Source: Bacteroidota bacterium
GTDB taxonomy: Bacteria; Bacteroidota; Bacteroidia; Bacteroidales; VadinHA17
NCBI GenBank assembly: GCA_006227095.1
Contig: SBFZ01000326.1
Location: 1-8,643 of the forward strand
DNA: 8,643 bases
Direction: 5' to 3'
Position numbers and translations under genes: made by a program
Shown: positions 1 through 6,855 of the stretch, piece after piece
Numbering within the stretch: position 1 is the first letter of the stretch
Layout of the letters: each line of letters starts with the position of its first letter
Notes under the pieces: model-generated
What the model was told of the DNA's origin: nothing
What the model saw: the letters and a program-made list of their open reading frames with translations, nothing else
Database searches by the model: none

Positions 1-2544
1 TTTGCCGATACTCTCGGGGGAAATGGCCCGCTGATAATCTCCCCTGATGCTGTTGACGAGCCAATCGTTTATAATGCAGAGGGTTACATGAAGACTGACC
101 TGCGTACCAGGAAGGTAAGCCTGGTCCAGAACGCCAGGGTCACCTACGGAACCATTGAACTCACTGCCGATTCAATTGTGCTTGACATGGAGACAGGCTC
201 TGTCTATGCAACCGGAAGGGTTGATTCCACAGGAACGATGGTCGGGCTCCCGGTTTACAAGGATGGTTCTGAAGAGTTTGAATCAAAGGAGCTTACATAT
301 AATTTCAAGTCGAAAAAGGGTGTAATCCGCAATGTGACTACCGAGCAGGAGGGAGGCTACCTTCAGAGTCTGACAACAAAGCGGCATGAAGATGGCACGC
401 TCCATGTCAACCGGAGCAAATTCACCACCTGTGATGCTGAACATCCCCATTTCTACCTTGCCCTGCCCAGGGCCAAGGTCTATCCGGGTGAGAAGATAGT
501 CTCGGGCCCCGCGTATATGGTTGTGGCTGACATCCCTCTTCCGCTCATACTCCCGTTTGGATTCTTCCCTGTACAGCAGAAGAGGGCCTCGGGAATTGTC
601 ATGCCAAAATACGGACAGGAGGCCCGACGCGGATATTTCCTTTCAAACGGTGGATATTACTTCGCCCTCAGTGATTACTTTGACCTCAAACTGACGGGTA
701 CCATCTACACGAACGGTACATGGCTTGCCGATGCAGCAACCTCATATCGTGTGCGATACCGCTTCTCGGGCTCATTCGGGTTCAGCTATGCCAACAATAT
801 AACCAGTTACAAGGGTTTGCCTGATTATGGCAAGAACACCAACTACCGGATCAACTGGTCACATTCGCAGGATGCGAAGGCAAATCCCGGTTCAAGGTTC
901 TCTGCCAGTGTGAATATGAGCTCCAGCGGGTATGACAGGAACAACAGCTACGAGGTTGCGGAACATGTCAACACCACGAGGCAGTCAAGCATAAGCTACT
1001 CAAGGTCCTGGGCAGGAACCCCCATCAGTTTTGCCACCAGCCTCAACCAGTCACAGAACGTTCAGAACAAAACAATGTCACTGAACCTTCCTAAGGGGAG
1101 CCTGAACATATCCCGCATCTACCCGTTCAAGCCGAGAAAGCCGGTTGCAAAAAGCAGATGGTATCATGACCTGACAACGCAGTATACTGCCACATTCGAG
1201 AACAAGATTGACACCTATGACAGCCTGCTTTTTACAAGCGCTGTCTGGAAGAGTATGAAGAACGGTTTCAAGCATGAAGTTCCGGTAAGCCTCCAGATCA
1301 GGCCGTTCAATAACTTCTCAATATCACCATCATTGCGATACAGCGGTGTTCTGTACACCCAGCGGATTGAAAAGAGGTGGGATCCTGACTTCTACAATGA
1401 AAGCATAAACAAGGTAGTCCCTTCTATAGTCAATGACACCATCAGGGGCCTTACGTACGGACAGGCACTGGTACCAGCTGTCAGCGCATCGTTTAACCCT
1501 TCCATTTACGGAACATTCCAGTTTACAAGGAAAGGATCAAGGGTTGAATCGATAAGGCATGTCATGAAACCATCGGTCAGTTTCTCATATTCCCCTGATG
1601 CTGATTTCCTTACGAGTGACATGTTCAGGACGGTTCAGTATGACACTCTCGGAAACCGAAGGGAGTATTCGATCTATGAGGGGAGCATATACGGGACCCC
1701 TTCAACAGGCAGGAAGTCGGGTTCTGTCGCATTCAGCCTTTCGAATATCGTTGAAGCAAAGGTATATGCCCGGAATGACACTACCGGCAAGCCCAAAAAA
1801 GTCAAGCTGATTGAGAGCCTTTCAATGAACACGTCGTACAATATCTTTTCAGACTCCCTCAACTGGTCGCCTGTGAGCATGTCATTCCGGACCACCCTTG
1901 CCCAGAATATCAATGTCCAGGCAAGCAGCAGTTTCAATATATACGGGATGAATGAGAAAGGGGGTACGATCAACAGGCTTGCCGTGAGCCAGGGGCTCGG
2001 GCTTGCAAGGATGACCAGCCTGAACATGAGCCTCGATCTTGACCTGGGACAGTTGCTTGGTGGCAGCAATAAAAAGAGCCAGCAGCAGACACCCGGCCAG
2101 GGCGGGCAGGGGCAGGGACGTGCGCCCGGCGAACAGGGAGGACCCGAGAGTGCCCCCCGCAGTAACCTTCCACTGGCCAACAAGAACCTTGATGAATTCG
2201 GGTATGTGAATTTTGATGTGCCATGGTCACTCAGGATGGCATACAACTTCAACTACAGCAAGCCGGGCCTTAGAAGCAACATAACCCAGACAATGACACT
2301 GTCCGGAGATGTAAGGCTAACCCCGAAGATGGCAATCAACTACAACACGGGGTACGACTTCAAGCAGAAGGAGATAACGATGTCGCGCGTTGGCATTACC
2401 CGTGACCTGCACTGCTGGGAGATGAGCTTCTCATGGATACCCACCGGTTACATGAAGAGCTGGAACTTTACCATCAGGGCCAAGGCAAGCATGCTCCAGG
2501 ATCTCAAATACGAAAGGAGAAAGGATTACCATGAGAATTACTAA
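1..2544 (+). CDS. lptD: LPS-assembly outer-membrane protein LptD, N-terminus cut by window edge
   Basis: The reading frame is open from base 1, so the gene begins upstream of the window; the ATG at 88 is internal. 847 residues are visible, close to the usual length in this phylum, so probably only the signal peptide and a short segment are missing. LptD forms the outer-membrane barrel that, with LptE, inserts lipopolysaccharide into the outer leaflet. Visible residues 1 to about 190 match the periplasmic OstA/LptA-like jellyroll, with phrases such as YNFKSKKGVIRNV, TTCDAEHPHFY and PLPLILPFGFFP. The rest is a long run of alternating amphipathic strands with many Tyr, Asn and Ser, ending in the Bacteroidota-like DLHCWEMSFSWIP and FTIRAKASMLQDLK motifs. 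A Gln/Gly/Pro-rich stretch interrupts the barrel at about residues 687-720. Only two cysteines are present, at visible residues 144 and 805. The gene is followed directly by ridA. Family assignment is by recalled sequence character, not by search. Confidence 0.9.
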   Translation, partial: FADTLGGNGPLIISPDAVDEPIVYNAEGYMKTDLRTRKVSLVQNARVTYGTIELTADSIVLDMETGSVYATGRVDSTGTMVGLPVYKDGSEEFESKELTYNFKSKKGVIRNVTTEQEGGYLQSLTTKRHEDGTLHVNRSKFTTCDAEHPHFYLALPRAKVYPGEKIVSGPAYMVVADIPLPLILPFGFFPVQQKRASGIVMPKYGQEARRGYFLSNGGYYFALSDYFDLKLTGTIYTNGTWLADAATSYRVRYRFSGSFGFSYANNITSYKGLPDYGKNTNYRINWSHSQDAKANPGSRFSASVNMSSSGYDRNNSYEVAEHVNTTRQSSISYSRSWAGTPISFATSLNQSQNVQNKTMSLNLPKGSLNISRIYPFKPRKPVAKSRWYHDLTTQYTATFENKIDTYDSLLFTSAVWKSMKNGFKHEVPVSLQIRPFNNFSISPSLRYSGVLYTQRIEKRWDPDFYNESINKVVPSIVNDTIRGLTYGQALVPAVSASFNPSIYGTFQFTRKGSRVESIRHVMKPSVSFSYSPDADFLTSDMFRTVQYDTLGNRREYSIYEGSIYGTPSTGRKSGSVAFSLSNIVEAKVYARNDTTGKPKKVKLIESLSMNTSYNIFSDSLNWSPVSMSFRTTLAQNINVQASSSFNIYGMNEKGGTINRLAVSQGLGLARMTSLNMSLDLDLGQLLGGSNKKSQQQTPGQGGQGQGRAPGEQGGPESAPRSNLPLANKNLDEFGYVNFDVPWSLRMAYNFNYSKPGLRSNITQTMTLSGDVRLTPKMAINYNTGYDFKQKEITMSRVGITRDLHCWEMSFSWIPTGYMKSWNFTIRAKASMLQDLKYERRKDYHENY

Positions 2545-2563
2545 CGAAATAAAACGATCAGGA

Positions 2564-2941
2564 ATGAAGAGGATTATCAGCACAACCGCTGCCCCAGGGG
2601 CTATTGGTCCCTACAGCCAGGCCGTGGAAGCCAACGGCACCCTGTATATCTCAGGTCAGGTTGGCATTGACCCGGCAACCGGGAAGATAGTTGAAGGGGG
2701 CATTACCGAACAGACCACCCAGGTACTCAAAAATATCAGGGCCATACTGGCAGCTGCCGGCTATACTTTAAATGACGTGGTCAAATCAACTGTTCTGCTG
2801 TCAGATATGTCTGACTTCAAGGCAATGAACGAAGTCTATGCACAGTTTTACACCGCCGATCAGCCGGCCAGGGCGGCATTTGCCGTGAAGGGACTGCCCC
2901 TGGGTGCAATGGTTGAGATAGAGACCGTGGCGGTAAAATAA
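2564..2941 (+). CDS. ridA: RidA family enamine/imine deaminase (YjgF/YER057c/UK114)
   Basis: A 125-residue protein covering a complete RidA. The family hydrolyses reactive enamine/imine intermediates, such as 2-aminoacrylate made by PLP enzymes, to ketoacids and ammonia, as a cytosolic homotrimer. Signature stretches are GAIGPYSQAV near the N-terminus, YISGQVGIDPATG (residues 28-40) and PARAAFAVKGLPLGAMVEIE (101-120). Arg103 and Glu118 match E. coli Arg105 and Glu120 with identical spacing, so deaminase activity is expected. Start choice: the ATG at 2564 gives the standard MKRIIST beginning and leaves a 19-base gap after lptD. An in-frame ATG at 2531 would add 11 residues, overlap the lptD end by 14 bases, and has an AAGGAGA sequence 10 bases upstream, so it cannot be excluded. 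Probably cotranscribed with lptD and ended by the terminator near 3050. Confidence 0.92.
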   Translation: MKRIISTTAAPGAIGPYSQAVEANGTLYISGQVGIDPATGKIVEGGITEQTTQVLKNIRAILAAAGYTLNDVVKSTVLLSDMSDFKAMNEVYAQFYTADQPARAAFAVKGLPLGAMVEIETVAVK

Positions 2942-3041
2942 CCTGGCGGAAAAATGACGTTGTACTGATCCGGGAATAAGGTCCGGACCAGCAAGGTTTT
3001 TCCGGAGGAGGAGTGAACGATGCCTTCCCTCCGGAACATGG

Positions 3042-3081
3042 AAAAAAAGAGAGGCTGCCCGATCATGGACAGCCTCTTTTT
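3042..3081. terminator. Bidirectional intrinsic terminator between ridA and rplI
   Basis: AGAGGCTG (3050-3057) pairs with CAGCCTCT (3070-3077). Beyond one C/A mismatch the stem continues with CC/GG around a GATCAT loop. It is flanked by a run of seven A (3042-3048) on one side and a T tract on the other (3076 and 3078-3081), so it can act as a U-tract terminator in both directions. This suits its place between converging genes. The rest of 2942-3041 holds only short dyads and no credible gene. Confidence 0.85.
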
Positions 3082-3102
3082 ATCATTTATGAGTGTCAGA
3101 CC

Positions 3103-3549
3103 TTATTCAGCCACAACCTCAAATTCAATATCCACCTTTACATCACGGTGCAGTTTGACCACAGCCTTGTAGCTTCCTGCCTCCTTGATGGCGTCTTCGC
3201 CAAGGATGATGTTTTTGCGGTCAATCTCATACCCCTTTGCAGTGAGGGCTTCAGCAAGCTGAATGGTATTGACTGAACCGAAAATCTTTCCGGCTGAACT
3301 TACCTTGGCACCAATTACAAGCTTAACGCCGGCGAGCTTTTCAGCAAGCTTCTCAGCTTCCTTCCTGATCTGCTCCTCCTTGTGTGCCCTCTGCTTCAGA
3401 TTCTCATTGTGAATCTTGATGGCAGAGTCGGTTGCCTGGATGGCAAAGCCCCTGGGTATAAGGTAATTCCTTGCATAGCCGGTCTTGACGGTGAGAATGT
3501 CGTTCTTCTGACCCAGCTTCTCTATATCCTGCCTGAGAATAATCTTCAT
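3103..3549 (-). CDS. rplI: 50S ribosomal protein bL9
   Basis: 148 residues, normal length for bL9, which binds 23S rRNA near the base of the L1 stalk and helps maintain reading frame. The N-terminal RNA-binding domain begins MKIILRQDIEKLGQKND and carries the family signature GYARNYLIPRGFA (about residues 24-36). A long charged helix with many Lys, Glu and Ala follows at about 45-75, then a compact C-terminal domain with KIFGSVN. The start ATG lies 12 bases after the rpsR stop and is preceded by GAGGAAGA, a usable Shine-Dalgarno-like sequence. It is the last gene of the rpsF-rpsR-rplI operon and stops just before the bidirectional terminator. Confidence 0.97.
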   Translation of the reverse strand: MKIILRQDIEKLGQKNDILTVKTGYARNYLIPRGFAIQATDSAIKIHNENLKQRAHKEEQIRKEAEKLAEKLAGVKLVIGAKVSSAGKIFGSVNTIQLAEALTAKGYEIDRKNIILGEDAIKEAGSYKAVVKLHRDVKVDIEFEVVAE

Positions 3550-3561
3550 GTCTCTTCCTCC

Positions 3562-3831
3562 TTACTTTAAAAGATCAGCTACGTACGGAAGCATTGCAAG
3601 ATGGCGTGAACGCTTGATAGCCTTGGCCACCCTCCTCTGGTACTTCAGTGAAGTTCCGGTGATACGGCGGGGAAGTATCTTGCCCTGCTCATTGAGAAAC
3701 TTCTTGAGAAACTCGGGATCCTTGTAGTCAATGTACTTGATCTTGTTCTTCTTGAACCTGCAGTATTTCTTCTTCTTGATCTCTACTGTAGGCGGTGTCA
3801 GGTACCTGATTTCTGAATTGCTCTGTGCCAT
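3562..3831 (-). CDS. rpsR: 30S ribosomal protein bS18
   Basis: 89 residues, typical of bS18, which forms a heterodimer with bS6 on the platform of the small subunit. The core is clear: [23 protein letters not shown], then [33 protein letters not shown], the basic RNA-binding half. There is a single cysteine (Cys23), so no zinc-binding cysteine set is present. The ATG follows the rpsF stop codon after only two bases, and a GGAGGAG sequence formed by the last rpsF codons and the stop region sits just upstream. Translation is therefore probably coupled to rpsF, which suits the equal amounts needed of two partner proteins. Confidence 0.97.
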   Translation of the reverse strand: MAQSNSEIRYLTPPTVEIKKKKYCRFKKNKIKYIDYKDPEFLKKFLNEQGKILPRRITGTSLKYQRRVAKAIKRSRHLAMLPYVADLLK

Positions 3832-3833
3832 GA

Positions 3834-4187
3834 TTACTCCTCCCTGACTTTTTCGGTTTCTTTCATCTTTCTCTTCTTCTCAGCATACTCAACGGCATAC
3901 TTGTCCATACGGAATGTCAGGAAACGGATGATCCTTTCATCCCTCCTGTACTGAACTTCCAGCTTGTCAATCATCTCGCCCGGACCCTTGAACTCGATCA
4001 GGTAATAAAACCCGGTCGATTTCTTCTGGATCGGATAAGCGAGTTTCTTCAGACCCCAGTTCTCTTCATGAATGATCTCACCTTCATTGTCAGTGATGAT
4101 CTTCTTGAACTTCTGAACCGCTTCCTTCATCTGATTCTCAGACAAAACGGGAGTTGCAATGAAAACGGTTTCGTACTGATTCAACAT
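3834..4187 (-). CDS. rpsF: 30S ribosomal protein bS6
   Basis: 117 residues. bS6 pairs with bS18 and binds the central domain of 16S rRNA. Recognisable parts are the opening [16 protein letters not shown], the segment [25 protein letters not shown] in the middle, and [13 protein letters not shown] near residues 82-94. The C-terminus is a short charged tail rich in Lys and Glu. It is the first gene of a three-gene r-protein operon. Unlike E. coli (priB) or Firmicutes (ssb), nothing lies between rpsF and rpsR. The start has no strong Shine-Dalgarno sequence, only AAGAG directly before ATG, and an A/T-rich leader. A TAnnTTTG promoter box lies about 40 bases upstream. Confidence 0.97.
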   Translation of the reverse strand: MLNQYETVFIATPVLSENQMKEAVQKFKKIITDNEGEIIHEENWGLKKLAYPIQKKSTGFYYLIEFKGPGEMIDKLEVQYRRDERIIRFLTFRMDKYAVEYAEKKRKMKETEKVREE

Positions 4188-4226
4188 CTCTTAATTGGTT
4201 TATATTAGTGTTAATAAATCGGGTTG

Positions 4227-4257
4227 CAAAAGTAAGACAATTAATCTTAAAAAAAAA
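4227..4257 (-). promoter_or_regulatory. Predicted Bacteroidota-type promoter for rpsF-rpsR-rplI
   Basis: Read on the minus strand, TACTTTTG (4234 down to 4227) matches the TAnnTTTG -7 box of Bacteroidota housekeeping promoters and is followed by C, a common extension. About 15-22 bases upstream is a run of nine T (4257-4249), which lies roughly where the loosely conserved TTTG-like -33 element would sit. Transcription would start near 4220, giving a short A/T-rich leader of about 30 bases. The box match is direct; promoter activity is inferred. Confidence 0.6.
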
Positions 4258-4277
4258 TATTCCGAAAACTATTTGAC

Positions 4278-4285
4278 TATATTTG
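4278..4285 (+). promoter_or_regulatory. Predicted Bacteroidota-type -7 box for dnaX
   Basis: TATATTTG matches TAnnTTTG exactly and ends 34 bases before the dnaX ATG, a suitable leader length. The expected -33 region around 4254-4258 is A-rich with no clear TTG, so the upstream element is weak. Together with the opposite-strand box at 4227-4234 this makes 4188-4319 a divergent promoter region. Confidence 0.5.
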
Positions 4286-4319
4286 TGACGGATATGTACA
4301 TGTACTGTTAAAACCCGTT

Positions 4320-6068
4320 ATGGATAACTTTATTGTTTCTGCCCGCAAGTACAGGCCTGCAACCTTTGACATGGTAGTGGGGCAGGATACTATAACGACC
4401 ACCCTCAGGAATGCCATCAGGAATAATCTCCTGGCGCAGGCCTACCTGTTTTGTGGTCCGCGCGGTGTAGGAAAAACAACCTGTGCAAGGATATTTGCCA
4501 AAACCATCAACTGTTCCGGTCCGGGCCCTGACGGCGAAGCCTGTGACAAGTGCGAGTCATGCACCTCGTTCAACTCCCAGGCCTCATTTAACATCCATGA
4601 GCTTGACGCTGCATCAAACAACAGCGTCGATGACATCCGGAATCTGACTGACCAGGTGAGGATCCCTCCGCAGGTAGGAAAATACAGCGTATACATCATT
4701 GATGAGGTTCACATGCTCTCAACCCAGGCCTTCAATGCTTTCCTGAAGACCCTCGAGGAGCCGCCGTCACACGCAATATTTATTCTTGCCACAACCGAGA
4801 AGCACAAGATCATACCTACGATACTTTCACGCTGCCAGATATTCGACTTTAACCGCATAAACGTTGATGACATCGTTCAGCGGCTGGGCTGGGTGGCCGG
4901 CAATGAGGGGGTGAATGCCGAACATGAGGCCCTCCATGTGATAGCCACCAAGGCTGACGGTGCAATGCGTGATGCCCTCTCCATCTTTGATCAGATTGTA
5001 AGCTTCAGCGGCAAGAACATTACATACGGAGATGTAATTGCCAACCTGAACGTACTTGATTACGAGTACTTTTTCCGGATCACCGCAGCAGCAATGGAAG
5101 GGGATGTCACATCGGTGCTTCTTACATACAACGAGATCCTCAGCAAGGGTTTTGACGGCTATAACTTCATGGCGGGACTCAACAACCACATGCGTGACCT
5201 TCTGGTAAGCCGCGATGAGGCTACCGTGAAGCTCCTTGAGACATCACCCTCAATCAGGCAACGATATCGTGAACAGGCAGCAAAGGCATCACTGCAGTTT
5301 CTGTATGAAGCACTTGACATTGGATCACAATGCATGCTGAATTTCCGGGCCAGCAAGAACCAGCGGCTTCATGTTGAACTGGCACTGCTGCGGATGTGCA
5401 ACCTGTCATCCGAAAGAACTTCTGAGGAGGCAAAAAAAAAAGCTGATTCCATAAATCCGGAAGAGGAGCAGGAGTTCAGGGTTCCGCCTCCGCCACAAAA
5501 TACAGTGCAACAGCCTGTTGCAGCGATATCTGCTGTGGCCCCTCCGGCCGCGGAGCAGAAGCCTGCCCAGGTGCCGCAGAAAGCACCTGCTTCAGCCGAG
5601 GGTCCAAAAAAGATATCGATAAAGGATGTGATGGCCGGGTCAAGACCTGCGGAAAACGCTGTCAGTGAACCCGTACCGGAGAAAATAGCCCCGGTATCTG
5701 ACCGTGAATTCACTGCCGGGGAACTCAGGGAAGCATGGATTGCATTCGCAGAGGAGATAAAGGAGGAGAGTCCCAGGATTTCAGTTACGTTATCATCCGT
5801 TTCCCCGGAGCTCCTTGAAGACAAGACTATTTTGCTCAAGCTTGACAACCTTACACTCAGGGAGGCTTTTGATCATAACTTCAAGCCGCGGCTCGAGGGT
5901 CACCTGCGCCGTACCCTGCAGAACGGAGCCATCACTCTTCAGACAATGGTGGAAGCCACTGAGAGAGGAGAGATACTATACTCCTCCGAACAGAAGTTCA
6001 ATCACCTGGCCTCAAGAAACCCGGCCCTGAAAGAGTTGAAAAAGACATTCAACCTTGATTTCGAATAG
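4320..6068 (+). CDS. dnaX: DNA polymerase III subunit gamma/tau
   Basis: 582 residues. DnaX is the ATPase of the clamp loader that opens the beta clamp onto primed DNA. Its longer tau form also ties the loader to polymerase and helicase. AAA+ landmarks: Walker A GPRGVGKTT (46-54), a zinc module of Cys65, Cys75, Cys78 and Cys81, Walker B VYIIDEVH (124-131), sensor-1 ATTE (157-160), and the SRC arginine-finger motif (170-172). Domains II-III run to about residue 370. A Pro/Ala/Gln-rich linker covers about 385-450 and a C-terminal domain about 460-582. Ten consecutive A (5432-5441) encode Lys372-374 exactly at the end of domain III. Both other frames stop almost at once (TGA 5444, TAA 5452), which suggests a short gamma-like product. 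The start has no Shine-Dalgarno sequence but matches the family N-terminus and follows a predicted promoter. Confidence 0.96.
   Translation: MDNFIVSARKYRPATFDMVVGQDTITTTLRNAIRNNLLAQAYLFCGPRGVGKTTCARIFAKTINCSGPGPDGEACDKCESCTSFNSQASFNIHELDAASNNSVDDIRNLTDQVRIPPQVGKYSVYIIDEVHMLSTQAFNAFLKTLEEPPSHAIFILATTEKHKIIPTILSRCQIFDFNRINVDDIVQRLGWVAGNEGVNAEHEALHVIATKADGAMRDALSIFDQIVSFSGKNITYGDVIANLNVLDYEYFFRITAAAMEGDVTSVLLTYNEILSKGFDGYNFMAGLNNHMRDLLVSRDEATVKLLETSPSIRQRYREQAAKASLQFLYEALDIGSQCMLNFRASKNQRLHVELALLRMCNLSSERTSEEAKKKADSINPEEEQEFRVPPPPQNTVQQPVAAISAVAPPAAEQKPAQVPQKAPASAEGPKKISIKDVMAGSRPAENAVSEPVPEKIAPVSDREFTAGELREAWIAFAEEIKEESPRISVTLSSVSPELLEDKTILLKLDNLTLREAFDHNFKPRLEGHLRRTLQNGAITLQTMVEATERGEILYSSEQKFNHLASRNPALKELKKTFNLDFE
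5424..5454 (+). promoter_or_regulatory. Candidate slippage site in dnaX (A10 run with nearby stops in both other frames)
   Basis: GAGGAGG (5424-5430), C, then ten A (5432-5441) spanning codons 371-374. A -1 shift, or one extra A in the mRNA, gives AGC then TGA (5444-5446) and a 375-residue protein. One missing A gives three more sense codons and then TAA (5452-5454), 377 residues. The purine-rich sequence upstream could serve as an internal Shine-Dalgarno stimulator as in E. coli dnaX. Only a weak 5-bp stem (CGGAA 5458-5462 with TTCCG 5482-5486) is visible downstream. Function is inferred from the dnaX genes of E. coli and Thermus thermophilus. Confidence 0.55.
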
Positions 6069-6085
6069 TAACTAACCTGAAGCGG

Positions 6086-6826
6086 GTGGGAGCCGGAAAA
6101 AAGATAAAATCTTCCGCAGGCCTGGAGATCCTGACTGGCGGCATAGCCCATGACCTAAACACCGTCATAACAACAATATACGGATACTGTGAACTGGCAC
6201 TGGAGAGCGCCGGAGACAACACGGGATCTGCAAAGAGCATACAGGCCATCATCTCCGCAGCCGACAGGGCAAAACTGCTCACCGGCCAGCTTCTTGACCT
6301 GAGCCGTAACGCCTCGATTGAAAAGGTGCCGGTGCCGGTAGCTGATGCCCTGAAGGATACCATCAACTTCATCAGTCCATCAGTTCCGGAGGGGATACGG
6401 ATAATCCTGAACCTTAAAACACCGGATGCCTGGGTCATGGCACCTCCGGCACGGCTTTTCAGGATATTCCTCAATCTTGCAACAAATGCCATTCAGGCCA
6501 TGCGGAATAAAGGCGGAACACTGACAATTACAGTTGAAAATGGTGATGAAGCTGAAGGGGAAGGCACCGCACCCACCCCCGGCCGGTTACTCATCAGTTT
6601 CAGTGATACCGGTACCGGGATGGATGAACAGACTGCAGGAGAGATATTCAAACCCTTCTTTACCGCCGGAAGTCACAGTGGCACCGGTCTCGGACTGACA
6701 GTGGTGGCCGATTCCGTCAGGGATCTCGGCGGGACTGTTGATTTTGTCACTGCTCCCGGATCAGGGACAACCTTCCGTATCATTATTCCAGACCCCTTTT
6801 TTGGTCCGCTCCCTGAAAAAGATTAA
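6086..6826 (+). CDS. Sensorless histidine kinase (HisKA plus HATPase_c only)
   Basis: 246 residues, made almost wholly of a kinase core. The dimerisation/phosphoacceptor region starts at once, with H-box GGIAHDLNT (His22) and a helix ending LLTGQLLDLSR near 74. The ATP-binding domain has N-box FLNLATNAIQAM (128-139), G1 box DTGTGMD (174-180), F-box FKPFFTA (188-194) and G2 box GTGLGLT (199-205). All catalytic motifs are intact. There is no signal peptide, membrane segment, PAS or GAF domain, so it is soluble and must receive its signal from a partner or lack one. The only reasonable start is GTG at 6086: this frame opens at 6059 and contains no ATG before the H-box. It lies 17 bases after dnaX with no terminator between, so readthrough from dnaX is likely. 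A response regulator follows 29 bases later and is the natural partner. No specific gene name can be given. Confidence 0.88.
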   Translation: MGAGKKIKSSAGLEILTGGIAHDLNTVITTIYGYCELALESAGDNTGSAKSIQAIISAADRAKLLTGQLLDLSRNASIEKVPVPVADALKDTINFISPSVPEGIRIILNLKTPDAWVMAPPARLFRIFLNLATNAIQAMRNKGGTLTITVENGDEAEGEGTAPTPGRLLISFSDTGTGMDEQTAGEIFKPFFTAGSHSGTGLGLTVVADSVRDLGGTVDFVTAPGSGTTFRIIIPDPFFGPLPEKD

Positions 6827-6855
6827 CTTCGGGCACCGATGAAACTGTGAATCCC

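Noticed and set aside
1674..2252. 192-residue minus-strand open frame inside lptD
   Set aside because: It lies wholly within the well-supported lptD gene, is Cys/Pro/Ser-rich in a way typical of antisense translation, and matches no family I know.
3013..3276. Plus-strand frame starting GTG after a GGAGGAG sequence
   Set aside because: It reads through the terminator hairpin and then antisense to rplI; the translation has no domain character. The apparent ribosome site is part of the TCCGGAGG dyad.
4188..4226. Possible bS6:bS18-binding autoregulatory RNA motif in the rpsF leader
   Set aside because: The leader is short and A/T-rich with no GC hairpin presenting a CCG bulge; only a weak A/T pairing is visible, so the element is not supported.
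5605..5611. Second A-rich stretch (A6) in dnaX as a slippage site
   Set aside because: Six A is too short to stand out, it has no flanking stimulatory sequence, and it lies inside the linker rather than at a domain boundary.
5369..5848. 159-residue minus-strand frame in dnaX
   Set aside because: It is antisense to the Pro/Ala linker; the Ser/Ala/Cys/Gly-rich composition is a shadow of that low-complexity coding sequence.
6086..6826. Histidine kinase as a broken pseudogene
   Set aside because: All H, N, G1, F and G2 boxes are intact in one uninterrupted frame, and the space to dnaX is only 17 bases, so no remnant of a lost sensor domain is visible.
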